In this document: positions 9,448 to 17,247 of the stretch, in pieces | Layout: every line of letters begins with the position of its first letter | Numbering within the stretch: the stretch's first letter is position 1 | Source of the DNA: Leptolyngbyaceae cyanobacterium MAG.088 | GTDB lineage: Bacteria > Cyanobacteriota > Cyanobacteriia > Phormidesmidales > Phormidesmidaceae | Direction: 5' to 3' | NCBI GenBank assembly: GCA_019634055.1 | Contig: JAHQVZ010000168.1 | Span: forward strand, 1-33,645 | Length of the DNA: 33,645 nucleotides | Program-made: the position numbers and the translations under genes | Notes under the pieces: model-generated | The model's input: only the letters and a program-made list of their open reading frames with translations | Database searches by the model: none | What the model was told of the DNA's origin: nothing

Positions 9448-9475
9448 AAAAAAGAGCACAGCTGATGCTGTACTC
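9448..9475 (-). terminator. Rho-independent terminator of psbX
   Basis: On the minus strand a 9-bp stem (GAGTACAGC / GCTGTGCTC, one G-U pair in RNA) closes a 4-nt loop and is followed by TTTTTT (9453-9448). It lies about 105 bp past the psbX stop in the direction of transcription, so psbX appears to be a short independent transcript. Confidence 0.85.
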
Positions 9476-9579
9476 TCGGTTCATTTACACAAAACATTGG
9501 CTAGGAAACTATCTTTGGCCTTACCCATACTTAAAATAATGATCGAAATAATGATCGCTATTTCAAGCTAAATGCGAGA

Positions 9580-9696
9580 CTAGCGCTTAATTTTGTCGCG
9601 CTGACTGATAAATACAAGAGCGACAGTGACTGGAATAACTACAATTGCAGCGCCAGCTACCAGGCTCAATAAGAAATTAGTCAGTGATGGTGTCAT
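9580..9696 (-). CDS. psbX: Photosystem II protein PsbX
   Basis: A 38-codon gene below the normal ORF length cut-off. It starts at ATG (9696-9694) and ends at TAG (9582-9580). The product begins [12 protein letters not shown], has one transmembrane helix of about 22 residues ([17 protein letters not shown]), and ends SQRDKIKR, matching the short single-helix PsbX of cyanobacterial photosystem II. PsbX binds at the periphery of PSII near cytochrome b559 and the quinone-exchange region. It is transcribed from its own unit: a strong terminator lies downstream and the divergent ycf19 gene lies about 250 bp upstream. The identification is by sequence pattern and is confident. Confidence 0.95.
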   Translation of the reverse strand: MTPSLTNFLLSLVAGAAIVVIPVTVALVFISQRDKIKR

Positions 9697-9948
9697 GGCC
9701 TCTACTCTTTAAAACTGCAAACGTTTGTAATGCTTGCTTAATATAGTATCGAGCAACGTTAACCTTGAGAAGCCTTTTGATTTTTTAGGTATCGGCAAGG
9801 TATAGCGAATTGAAAGTTTCTCAATGCTTTCTATACCAAGGCTTTTTAGTTTTTTCATCGAAAAGATCATCAATTTGAAGCCCATAGGAACCAAACTAAG
9901 CTTTACAATCCTTAAAGTGAATCAATCATTTAACGGGGAAGATTAACG

Positions 9949-10230
9949 ATGTCAGGCATCACGATTGGTAATTGGATCGTTGGACCGCTACTGGCGGTGA
10001 TGACCTTGCTATTTATTTTCCGTATTGTTCTTACTTGGTACCCCGAGGCAGAAGCTACCAAGTTTCCCTTCAATTTAGTTTATTGGCCAACCGAGCCATT
10101 TTTGATTCCCATACGCAAAATAGTGCCTCCGTTTGGTGGTGTAGATATTTCTCCCATTATTTGGGTGGCCTTCATCAGTTTGCTGCGCGAAATATTAGTA
10201 GGACAGCAAGGGCTCTTAAAGATGTTTTAG
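9949..10230 (+). CDS. ycf19: YggT family (Ycf19) membrane protein
   Basis: A 93-residue protein with two transmembrane segments (IVGPLLAVMTLLFIFRIVLTW, about 10-30, and ISPIIWVAFISLLREIL, about 67-83). Between them is the family signature PTEPFLIPIRKIVPPFGGVD. Ycf19/YggT proteins occur in cyanobacteria and plastids (the CCB3 protein of cytochrome b6 haem attachment belongs here) and in many bacteria; the role in cyanobacteria is linked to membrane or thylakoid organisation. The ATG is preceded by GGGGAAG at a normal distance. Divergent from psbX. Family assignment is firm, exact function not. Confidence 0.92.
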   Translation: MSGITIGNWIVGPLLAVMTLLFIFRIVLTWYPEAEATKFPFNLVYWPTEPFLIPIRKIVPPFGGVDISPIIWVAFISLLREILVGQQGLLKMF

Positions 10231-10347
10231 ACCGTTGCTGAAATAGTTTGGGCAAGGATTACTAAAAATGTTCTAGCTGCCCCAGTTAGGACAAATGTAT
10301 GCAGAATAGAAAGGCAATGGGCAACCAGGGTTGCCTAAAGAACGGAT

Positions 10348-12249
10348 TTGGAGAAACCCTTAGTGCCTTCCGCCGCTGCTGCAACGACGCTACTCAAAGC
10401 CCCTGAGCGTTTAGCAACTCGCCTCAAGGAAATTCCTCAGGAACCAGGCGTTTACTTTATGCGAGATGGGGATGATCAAATCCTATATATAGGTAAATCA
10501 AAAAGCCTGCGCAATCGTGTGCGTTCCTATTTTAGGGAGGGTCACCACCACGCACCTCGCATTGCGGTGATGGTGACCCAGGTTGTCGATATCGAATTTA
10601 TCGTTACGGATACCGAGGCAGAGGCACTGGCGTTAGAGGCCAACTTAATTAAGCAACATCAGCCTTACTTTAATGTGCTGCTCAAGGATGATAAAAAGTA
10701 TCCCTATCTCTGCATTACTTGGTCAGAAAATTATCCACGTATTTTTATCACCCGCAAACGTCGCAAAACCAAAAAGAAAGATCGTTACTACGGTCCCTAT
10801 GTCGATACGGGGTTATTGCGTCGAACACTGCATATATCTAAAAAAATATTTCCGTTACGTCAGCGGCGACAGCCTTTATTTAAAGACCGGCCTTGCCTCA
10901 ATTACGATATTGGCCAATGTCCCGGTGTGTGTCAGCAGTTAATTACGCCTGAGGATTATCACAAGATTATTCAGAAAGTGGCCATGGTGTTTCAAGGTCG
11001 AGTCCAGGAACTGGAGTCGGTTTTGACCGCCCAAATGGAAAAGGCGGCTGAAAAACTTAATTTTGAGCAGGCGGCGAAACTGCGCGATCAAATTCGCGGG
11101 TTGCAGACGTTGAGTGCCCATCAAAAGGTGGCCCTGCCAGACGATACGATTTCGCGGGATGCCATTGCCCTATCCGGCGACGATCAGCACACCTGCATTC
11201 AACTCTTCCAAATTCGTGCCGGCCGTTTAGTGGGCCGTTTAGGATTTGTGGCAGAAACGGAGTCCGGTACACCCGGTCAAATTCTCCAGCGAGTTTTAGA
11301 AGAGCATTACCCCAAGGTGGATGCAGTAGAAATTCCCAGCGAAATTATGGTGCAGCACCCATTACCAGAGGCCGATATTTTGGCGGGATTTCTCACCCAA
11401 CAAAAGGGCCGTAAGGTCACCATCGAAGTGCCCCAGCGGCAGTCAAAAGCAGAACTGGTGGAAATGGTGGAGCGTAACGCCCAGTATGAACTGGCCCGCA
11501 CCCAACGATTTGCTGATCGCAACAACCAGGCCATGCAGGATCTGGCGGAAATTGTAGATTTACCGGGTCAGCCTAAACGGATTGAAGGCTATGACATTTC
11601 CCACATTCAGGGGTCCGATGCGGTGGCTTCCCAGGTGGTGTTCGTAGATGGTTTACCTGCTAAACAACACTATCGCCATTACAAAATCAAAAATCCCAAT
11701 GTGACCAGCGGCCACTCCGATGACTTTGCCAGCATGGCCGAGGTGATTCGGCGACGGTTTCGTAAATATGCAGAAGATCCATCCAAGGAGCGCATTGGTA
11801 ACCCAGACTGGCCCGATTTGGTGATGATTGACGGGGGTAAAGGGCAGCTCTCAGCCGTTGTTGAGGTATTGAAAGACCTGAATCTGCTGAGTGAACTGCA
11901 TGTGGTGAGTCTGGCCAAAAAGCGAGAAGAGATCTTTTTACCAGGAGAGTCTACGCCGCTGCCTACCGAGGCAGAACAGCCTGGAGTACAGCTACTGCGT
12001 CGTCTGCGAGATGAAGCCCATCGCTTTGCCGTAAGTTTCCATCGTAAAAGGCGTACAGACCGCATGCGGCGATCTCGCCTGAGCGAGATTCCTGGTCTAG
12101 GGCATCATCGACAAAAGGTACTCCTAGCCGAGTTTCGCTCCATTGACTATATTCGTGAGGCCAGCGTGGAACGATTGACAACCGTATCGGGTGTAGGACC
12201 TAAGTTAGCTCAACAGATCTATGACTACTTTCATCCAGAATCTTCTTAA
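10348..12249 (+). CDS. uvrC: Excinuclease ABC subunit C
   Basis: UvrC makes both incisions on either side of a lesion in nucleotide excision repair, after UvrA/UvrB damage recognition. Visible domains: GIY-YIG nuclease (PGVYFM...[17 protein letters not shown], about 33-62), a Cys-containing segment ([15 protein letters not shown], about 182-196), a UVR motif for UvrB binding ([17 protein letters not shown]), the RNase H-like nuclease domain ([18 protein letters not shown]), and C-terminal helix-hairpin-helix motifs ([35 protein letters not shown]). The start given is TTG. A GTG at 10363 (codon 6) has a better Shine-Dalgarno (GGAG 10350-10353, 9-nt spacing), so the real product may be 628 residues. 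A small hairpin (GGCAACC 10320-10326 / GGTTGCC 10329-10335) sits just upstream. The stop lies 3 bp from the stop of the convergent gene. Confidence 0.98.
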   Translation: MEKPLVPSAAAATTLLKAPERLATRLKEIPQEPGVYFMRDGDDQILYIGKSKSLRNRVRSYFREGHHHAPRIAVMVTQVVDIEFIVTDTEAEALALEANLIKQHQPYFNVLLKDDKKYPYLCITWSENYPRIFITRKRRKTKKKDRYYGPYVDTGLLRRTLHISKKIFPLRQRRQPLFKDRPCLNYDIGQCPGVCQQLITPEDYHKIIQKVAMVFQGRVQELESVLTAQMEKAAEKLNFEQAAKLRDQIRGLQTLSAHQKVALPDDTISRDAIALSGDDQHTCIQLFQIRAGRLVGRLGFVAETESGTPGQILQRVLEEHYPKVDAVEIPSEIMVQHPLPEADILAGFLTQQKGRKVTIEVPQRQSKAELVEMVERNAQYELARTQRFADRNNQAMQDLAEIVDLPGQPKRIEGYDISHIQGSDAVASQVVFVDGLPAKQHYRHYKIKNPNVTSGHSDDFASMAEVIRRRFRKYAEDPSKERIGNPDWPDLVMIDGGKGQLSAVVEVLKDLNLLSELHVVSLAKKREEIFLPGESTPLPTEAEQPGVQLLRRLRDEAHRFAVSFHRKRRTDRMRRSRLSEIPGLGHHRQKVLLAEFRSIDYIREASVERLTTVSGVGPKLAQQIYDYFHPESS

Positions 12250-12252
12250 ATA

Positions 12253-13125
12253 TCAAGTGCCAAACCGAAAATAATCTACCCTGACAAAATCAGGAATAGC
12301 CTTAACTCCCTGATTTTGTCCAAAGGTTTCGTCATTGCCGAGCACCAGGGTAGAGCCTGGATTTGATATCTGATAGCGTTGACCTCGTCCGAAGTCAGAA
12401 TCATCTAGAAAATAGCTGGTATCAATTGCAAGATCATAAGCATCCTGCTCCTTTAAAAAACGGTCAACAAATTCCCAGATAGGGCCAATCTCTTCAATCT
12501 CTCCAGTTGTTATCTGGCGGTTACAGGAACCAAAGTAAGCTGTGTGTATGATCCTAGGCTTTCTTGGATATTCAAGGACCTGTGGATATGGATCCCAAAC
12601 GTGACGTTCTATATTTAGTCCATACTTGATTTCCACATAGTAGTTATCGTCGTCAGACCCTTGAAAGTATTCAACAATTTCACCGTGATTAAAGAGTCGA
12701 TAGCCAATAGCTCCAACGGTATTACTAGCCTCATCTGCAAAATTGTCACGGACTAAAAGTTGGATAACAGGTTTACCTAGAATTGCCGACAGTACTGCTG
12801 CAATAGGTTGGTTACGCAGTTTTAATTGCTTTAAGTCGCAAATTTGATCGATCAGGATAGTGGACCAATGCTGCCCAACAAGTTGATAGGTCAGAAAGAA
12901 ACAACCAGTAACATCGATAGAAGAGCCTAAAATATCTTTTCTAGATTCAAGGGCTATGCTTTCCAATACATCCGCTAATTCATCGATAGAAGCCTTAACC
13001 AGAATGGAATCGTCATTAGATGGTAGTGATTCTAGACCACGTCTTTCTCCCCAAGGCCTAGTGTAATTTTCAATGGCTTCTTGTTTCCATTGGTTTTCTT
13101 CTGACAATTTATCCCTACCTACCAT
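12253..13125 (-). CDS. Hypothetical protein, 290 aa, family not recognised
   Basis: I do not recognise a family with certainty. The protein is soluble, acidic and without signal peptide. Features: a helical N-terminus (NQWKQEAIENYTRPWGERRG), a central piece alternating hydrophobic strands with acidic loops (GCFFLTYQLVGQHWSTILID, GAIGYRLFNHGEIVEYFQGSD), and a C-terminal FVDRFLKEQDAYDLAIDTSYF. The central Y-x-LF-x-x-GE-x-x-E-x-F pattern followed by a phrase like FLKEQDAY reminds me of small cyanobacterial proteins of unknown function sometimes found near toxin or immunity genes, but this is only a resemblance. ATG start (13125-13123) with a weak ribosome-binding site. It converges on uvrC with 3 bp between stops. 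It lies about 75 bp past the hydrolase gene on the same strand. Confidence 0.72.
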   Translation of the reverse strand: MVGRDKLSEENQWKQEAIENYTRPWGERRGLESLPSNDDSILVKASIDELADVLESIALESRKDILGSSIDVTGCFFLTYQLVGQHWSTILIDQICDLKQLKLRNQPIAAVLSAILGKPVIQLLVRDNFADEASNTVGAIGYRLFNHGEIVEYFQGSDDDNYYVEIKYGLNIERHVWDPYPQVLEYPRKPRIIHTAYFGSCNRQITTGEIEEIGPIWEFVDRFLKEQDAYDLAIDTSYFLDDSDFGRGQRYQISNPGSTLVLGNDETFGQNQGVKAIPDFVRVDYFRFGT

Positions 13126-13200
13126 GTAAAAGGTACATGTTACTCCTGCAAAATATCCTCCGCTGGCATCTCTAGCTTAAGAAAACGATTGGCAATTACC

Positions 13201-13806
13201 TCAGGACTTTTCTTCCAAATAGGTGGTCATATCTTTAAATATTGCCCTGGAGTTCATGATGAATGAATGCAAAGTGGGTACCAACATCGCTTTGTGGCTA
13301 AACCGTCCGCTGGCTTCTGCAACGGTGAGCAGTCCATCATTGACCTCATTGCCTAAGGGAAGCCAACTAGCTCTAGGGCCAGCATTACCTGCATAGATTT
13401 TTACGCTATCAGGCATGGTCAACTTGTTCATAAATGCATCCTGGCCAAGCAGTTGGCCCATTTCACCAGTTAGAAGCCGATAGAGCCAAACGTTTGAAAA
13501 TAATTTTGCTGCTTTGCAGGCAAGAATCGGCGGTGCCAGAAGAAAACAGACCTTAGGTTGCTGTTTTAGTCGGGGCAACGCATGGCGAATAATAACGGTT
13601 CCCAGCGATTGACCGATCAAACCATAGTTTTGGTTAGGTAATCTGTGAATTAGGGCAACAAGGCGATTGGTGACACGATTTAGAGACTCAAAGGCGGCTG
13701 AATAACCAAATAGATGAGCACGATAGCCCAGCTTTTTAAGGCGATATCGCAACATCACCAGAGAAAGAGGTGTTCGACCCATGCCATGGATCAAGATTAA
13801 ATCCAT
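13201..13806 (-). CDS. Small alpha/beta hydrolase (lipase/esterase-like)
   Basis: About 201 residues, starting MDLILIHGMGRTP. HGMG forms the oxyanion-hole turn after the first strand, and GQSLG carries the nucleophile Ser. The likely acid is the Asp in NEVNDGLLT and the likely base the His in LVPTLHSF, giving a complete Ser-Asp-His triad. The small size with no lid resembles PGAP1/lipase-like hydrolases of cyanobacteria. No signal peptide, so it should act in the cytosol; the substrate is unknown, probably an ester or lipid. A GTG three codons upstream (13815) overlaps the arfB stop (TAGTG) and could also be used, so the two genes are likely one transcript (arfB first). Confidence 0.85.
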   Translation of the reverse strand: MDLILIHGMGRTPLSLVMLRYRLKKLGYRAHLFGYSAAFESLNRVTNRLVALIHRLPNQNYGLIGQSLGTVIIRHALPRLKQQPKVCFLLAPPILACKAAKLFSNVWLYRLLTGEMGQLLGQDAFMNKLTMPDSVKIYAGNAGPRASWLPLGNEVNDGLLTVAEASGRFSHKAMLVPTLHSFIMNSRAIFKDMTTYLEEKS

Positions 13807-13814
13807 TGAAGTCA

Positions 13815-14234
13815 CTAATCGTCATAGCTAACGCGCCCACGTGATGCTTTACGTCGGCTACGTTTGGCTTTGCTGTCAAGACGTCTTTGTTTGGCCGCTT
13901 TACTGGGTTTGGTGGGTTTGCGTTTCTTTTTTACCACCATGGCTTTGCGAATCAATTGCTGCAGTCGTTCCAATGCATCGGTTTTATTTCGCAGTTGGGT
14001 GCGATAAGCCTGGGACTTAATATGGATGACACCGTCTTTGGTAATACGACTATCGTTTAATGCCAGCAGTCGCGTTTTATAATTTTCTGGTAAAGATGAC
14101 GCGGGTATGTCAAAGCGCAGGTGGATGGCAGTGGCCACTTTATTCACGTTCTGGCCGCCTGCACCCTGCGATCGCACCGCCTGCAGGTCTATTTCATTAT
14201 CAGGAATCGATACCTGGTTAGAAATCCCGAGCAT
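13815..14234 (-). CDS. arfB: Alternative ribosome-rescue factor / peptidyl-tRNA hydrolase ArfB
   Basis: A 139-residue release-factor-like protein. The catalytic GGQ loop lies in SQGAGGQNVNKV (GGQ at 26-28), the motif that enters the peptidyl-transferase centre and hydrolyses peptidyl-tRNA. It has no codon-recognition domain. Instead the C-terminus is a long basic tail (KKKRKPTKPSKAAKQRRLDSKAKRS is part of it), which in ArfB/YaeJ inserts into the empty mRNA channel of stalled ribosomes. So it rescues non-stop ribosomes. It is divergent from the ABC permease at 14308 (73-bp gap) and followed immediately by the hydrolase gene. Strong assignment. Confidence 0.95.
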   Translation of the reverse strand: MLGISNQVSIPDNEIDLQAVRSQGAGGQNVNKVATAIHLRFDIPASSLPENYKTRLLALNDSRITKDGVIHIKSQAYRTQLRNKTDALERLQQLIRKAMVVKKKRKPTKPSKAAKQRRLDSKAKRSRRKASRGRVSYDD

Positions 14235-14307
14235 TGTCTTACCCCCCTATCACCCTTACCCTCAGCATAACCAACTACACTGGGTTTACGCCTGCTGCAA
14301 TTACCCT

Positions 14308-15108
14308 ATGCCTTTATTAGGTTATCTTCAGCGTCTGTTGCGCATAATCCCGACGCTGCTGTCGGTTTATTACGCCTACATGTTGGAATACCGAGCCGAA
14401 CTCATGTTTTGGGTCCTCTCTGGCTCATTTCCTTTGATACTTATGGGCCTGTGGCAAGAAGCTGCCCGCAGTGGCCAGTTTGAACTCAACCCTGACGACG
14501 TGGTGCGCTACTTTTTAGCTGTCTTTGTGGTGCGGCAGTTGAGCGTTGTTTGGGTGATTTGGGATTTTGAGCGGGAAGTTTTAGAGGGCAAACTATCACC
14601 GCTGCTATTACAGCCCCTAGATCCAGGCTGGCGTCATTTTTCATCTCATTTAGCGGAACGTCTGGCTCGATTACCCTTCATCGCTGTTTTAGTGGGTTTA
14701 TTTCTGGTGCTATACCCCGCAGCTCGTCAGCAGCCTGTTCATTTGGGCTGGGGGCTATTGGCGACGGCCTTAGCCTTTTGTTTACGCTTTTTAATGCAGT
14801 ATACCTATGCCATGGTGGCTTTTTGGGTTGAGCGGGCGACTGCGATTGAACAATTTTCGTTTCTGCTTTACACCTTTTGCTCAGGCATGGTGGCCCCCCT
14901 GACCTTATTTCCTGATGCTGTACGTACGTTTGTCTTATGGACGCCGTTTCCGTATTTAATCTATGTACCCGCTAGCTTGATGATTGGGCTGCCCGTAAAT
15001 ATCGGTCAAAGTCTGGGCATAACGATGATATGGTGCTTAATTTTTTGGAGCCTCAACCGTTGGTTATGGCGGCAGGGTCTAAAGCGTTATTCCGGCATGG
15101 GGGCCTAG
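14308..15108 (+). CDS. ABC-2 family exporter permease (first of two)
   Basis: A 266-residue integral membrane protein with about six hydrophobic segments. It begins MPLLGYLQRLLRIIPTLL, then YYAYMLEYRAELMFWVLSG, and contains DFEREVLEGKLSPLLLQPL, the amphipathic EGKL..LLLQPLDP element typical of ABC-2 permeases of the DUF990 group (ABC2_membrane_6). The frame is open further upstream, but that part is antisense to arfB, so the ATG at 14308 is the sensible start although no strong Shine-Dalgarno is seen. A second permease of the same family and length lies at 16401. Such proteins usually work as a pair with one ATPase; no ATPase gene is in the window. Substrate unknown; export is inferred from the family. 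Confidence 0.85.
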   Translation: MPLLGYLQRLLRIIPTLLSVYYAYMLEYRAELMFWVLSGSFPLILMGLWQEAARSGQFELNPDDVVRYFLAVFVVRQLSVVWVIWDFEREVLEGKLSPLLLQPLDPGWRHFSSHLAERLARLPFIAVLVGLFLVLYPAARQQPVHLGWGLLATALAFCLRFLMQYTYAMVAFWVERATAIEQFSFLLYTFCSGMVAPLTLFPDAVRTFVLWTPFPYLIYVPASLMIGLPVNIGQSLGITMIWCLIFWSLNRWLWRQGLKRYSGMGA

Positions 15109-15564
15109 GTAGTCATGCTAAAAACAGCATATGGGGTACTTAAGTATATGTGGAGAAGGTGAAATCCGTAATGTCTATGCAAAGTTAATATGTGGCTTGT
15201 TTGCAATAGATTTAAGTTAGGCTTTGTCATCTTCATAGACTCCATATTTTCACCCATTAAGTTGAATTTTTTTATTAGATAAAAGCGTTTATTGCGTATC
15301 TCTTAACTAACACTTTACGGACTACTGATAGACCAAAGACTAAAGTAGTAATGAGAGTTTTCTTAGGGAAAACACTCGGTTAGATGGCTGATGGTTGAGA
15401 GGGGTAGCGTTGATTACACTAGTTGACAAGCCTAGTTACTTGAACGAAAGTATTTGTTTTACTAGCTTTTCAACACGCCATTCTTACTAAGAGAAATTAG
15501 GGGTAACCCTTATATCATCAATTCGGCCCACGGTATTAAAACAACTTCCTGAATTGTTTTTATT
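15109..15564. other. Intergenic region upstream of the sigma factor gene
   Basis: 456 bp, no convincing ORF. It is AT-rich around 15260-15300. Small symmetric elements: TACTTAAGTA (15137-15146) and AGGG-GTAA-CCCT (15499-15510), the latter about 55 bp before the sigma gene start and followed by TATATC. The long leader suggests controlled expression of the sigma factor, but no ECF-type -35/-10 pair was clear. Confidence 0.5.
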
Positions 15565-16284
15565 ATGACTACTATCCAACTTGACGCTCGCTCTTTATCT
15601 GCTGGAACTCTTGATTCCGTCACTAAATTTTCTCCTTTTCAAACAGTTCAGCCTGATAACCAGAAGCTGGTAGCTGAGCAGCTTAACCAATTAGATCTAG
15701 CCGAGTTAATTAACGTTTGTCAGCGTCATCGTTATCCAGAGCAAGCGCCGTTTTCAGAGCTTATGCGTCGGTATAAGTCCCACGTAGATCGTCAGCTTTA
15801 TCATTTAGCACCAGATTGGTCTGACCGGGCTGACTTAGCTCAAGAGGTTTGGATTCGTGTCTATCGTAATTTAAACCGCCTACAGTCACCGGTTAAGTTC
15901 AAGGGTTGGATGAGTCGGATTACAACTAACCTGTTTTATGACGAGCTACGTAAGCGTAAGCGCCATGCAGGCACATTGTCTTTGGATGCACCTCGTCATT
16001 TAGATGATGGCAAAGTTGATTGGGAAATTGCGTCAGACGATCCTAGCCCTGTAGATACGATGATGACCCATGAGTTTTACGAGCGTTTACAAGCCGCCAT
16101 TGCTGAATTGCCTGAAGTGTTTCGAACCACAATTGTTTTAAGAGAAATCCAGGGTTTACCCTATGAGGAAATTGCCGAGATTACGGGTGTTTCCTTAGGG
16201 ACTGTAAAGTCTCGCATTGCCCGAGCACGCTATCGTTTACAGGGTGAACTAAAGCGTTATATTGACGGTCAGCATTCCGCTTAA
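15565..16284 (+). CDS. sigG: Group 3 (ECF-type) RNA polymerase sigma factor, SigG-like
   Basis: A 239-residue sigma-70 family protein. After a variable N-terminal 50 residues, region 2 reads FSELMRRYKSHVDRQLYHL...DLAQEVWIRVYRNLNRL with the -10 recognition part FKGWMSRITTNLFYDELRKR. A linker (LSLDAPRHLDDGKVDWE) leads to region 4: IAELPEVFRTTIVLREIQGL and the helix-turn-helix YEEIAEITGVSLGTVKSRIARAR. It recruits core RNA polymerase to a specific promoter set. Size and layout fit the SigG lineage of cyanobacterial ECF factors. Those are often followed by an anti-sigma gene; here the next gene is an ABC permease, so the anti-sigma factor, if any, is elsewhere. ATG start at 15565. The sigma family is certain; the subgroup is probable. 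Confidence 0.9.
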   Translation: MTTIQLDARSLSAGTLDSVTKFSPFQTVQPDNQKLVAEQLNQLDLAELINVCQRHRYPEQAPFSELMRRYKSHVDRQLYHLAPDWSDRADLAQEVWIRVYRNLNRLQSPVKFKGWMSRITTNLFYDELRKRKRHAGTLSLDAPRHLDDGKVDWEIASDDPSPVDTMMTHEFYERLQAAIAELPEVFRTTIVLREIQGLPYEEIAEITGVSLGTVKSRIARARYRLQGELKRYIDGQHSA

Positions 16285-16294
16285 TTAGAAATCC

Positions 16295-16324
16295 TGTAGT
16301 GGCATGTCATGCCATGCCACTACA
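16295..16324. repeat. Perfect 12-bp inverted repeat (hairpin) after the sigma gene
   Basis: TGTAGTGGCATG (16295-16306) and CATGCCACTACA (16313-16324) pair perfectly around a 6-nt loop, 10 bp after the sigma factor stop. The stem is strong, but no T-run follows on either strand, so it is not a standard terminator. It could stabilise the 3' end of the mRNA or be a dispersed palindromic repeat. Confidence 0.85.
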
Positions 16325-16400
16325 AAATCCACGAAATATCCCTAGGTTCTCCCAAACTATGTTGGTACGATAGGACTGATGATTGGGGAGTAATTACACA

Positions 16401-17183
16401 GTGCGGCGGTATTTAAAAGTATTGCGACTGTTTTGGGAAGTTGCGATCGCAGCTGAACTTGAATATCGCCTAAATTTTGTCATTGCCACCCTAAGTAGCC
16501 TAACGGCCTTGGGTGGCAGTTTATTTGGGCTGTTTTTGTTTTACCGCACAGGCTATGAATTTCAAGGCTGGCAGTGGCAAGAAGCATTAGTGGTATTAGG
16601 CGTGTTCACCATGCTGCAGGGCTTTGCCGCCACATTTTTAAGCCCCAATCTGAGCCGGATTGTGAAGCATGTGCAGGAAGGCACCTTAGATTTTGTGCTG
16701 CTTAAGCCCATTAGCTCGCAGTTTTGGCTATCCACACGAACTATTTCACCCTGGGGATTTCCAGATTTAGTATTAGGCGCTGTAATGGTTCTATATGCTG
16801 GTAACCAACTAGGATTAGGCCTTCGTAACTATGTAACGGCTTTGGCGCCACTTATTTTAGGCTTTATGAGTTTATATAGCCTTTGGTTTATGTTGGGGTC
16901 TACCAGCATTTGGTTTGTCAAAATCTACAACGTGACCGAAGTGTTACGGGGTTTTTTAGAAGCTGGACGGTTTCCGATTGTGGCCTATCCGGCTGCCTTT
17001 CGTATCTTTTTCACCTTCGTAATCCCAGTGGCCTTTCTGACCACGGTCCCGGCCCAAGTCTTTCTGAATCGCATTGAGGTGACCTGGCTAGCAGGGTCTT
17101 GTTTACTGGCCCTGGGGTTGTTTCAGGTATCTCGTTTATTTTGGCGATTTGCCCTCCGGTTTTACACCAGCGCCTCTAGCTAA
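16401..17183 (+). CDS. ABC-2 family exporter permease (second of two)
   Basis: About 260 residues, six hydrophobic segments. It begins MRRYLKVLRLFWEVAIAAELEYRLNF and contains HVQEGTLDFVLLKPISSQF, the same amphipathic element as in the first permease (EGKL..LLLQPL), and a C-terminal helix LALGLFQVSRLFWRFALRFY. Same DUF990-type family as the gene at 14308, so the two probably form one heterodimeric exporter. The frame is open from a TTG at 16383, but the GTG at 16401 has a GGGGAG Shine-Dalgarno 10 nt upstream and gives the family-like start, so I prefer it. The sigma factor gene separates it from its partner. The partner ATPase is not in this window. Confidence 0.87.
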   Translation: MRRYLKVLRLFWEVAIAAELEYRLNFVIATLSSLTALGGSLFGLFLFYRTGYEFQGWQWQEALVVLGVFTMLQGFAATFLSPNLSRIVKHVQEGTLDFVLLKPISSQFWLSTRTISPWGFPDLVLGAVMVLYAGNQLGLGLRNYVTALAPLILGFMSLYSLWFMLGSTSIWFVKIYNVTEVLRGFLEAGRFPIVAYPAAFRIFFTFVIPVAFLTTVPAQVFLNRIEVTWLAGSCLLALGLFQVSRLFWRFALRFYTSASS

Positions 17184-17247
17184 AGGTATTACATGCAATA
17201 CTCCTACACGATGGCGATACACTATGGCAGGAACCCAGTACGATGCT

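Larger units (their letters stand above)
9154..9579. other. Intergenic region between psbX and the ycf66-like gene
   Basis: 426 bp with no convincing ORF. It holds the psbX terminator (9448-9475) and a heptamer-repeat tract (9382-9399). The part nearest 9153 must contain the promoter of the ycf66-like gene, but no clear -35/-10 pair stands out. Confidence 0.6.

Noticed and set aside
9709-9894. 61-codon minus-strand frame just upstream of psbX
   Set aside because: No motif, Lys/Leu/Ser-rich in an AT-rich promoter region, and it would occupy the psbX promoter; most likely chance.
13140-13230. Short minus-strand frame after the hydrolase ending in MPAEDILQE, which reads like a protein C-terminus
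   Set aside because: Closed by a stop after about 28 codons and overlapping the hydrolase end in another frame; too short to support a gene or a frameshifted extension.
14107-14307. Upstream in-frame extension of the first ABC permease
   Set aside because: It is antisense to arfB and lacks membrane-protein character; the family-like start is at 14308.
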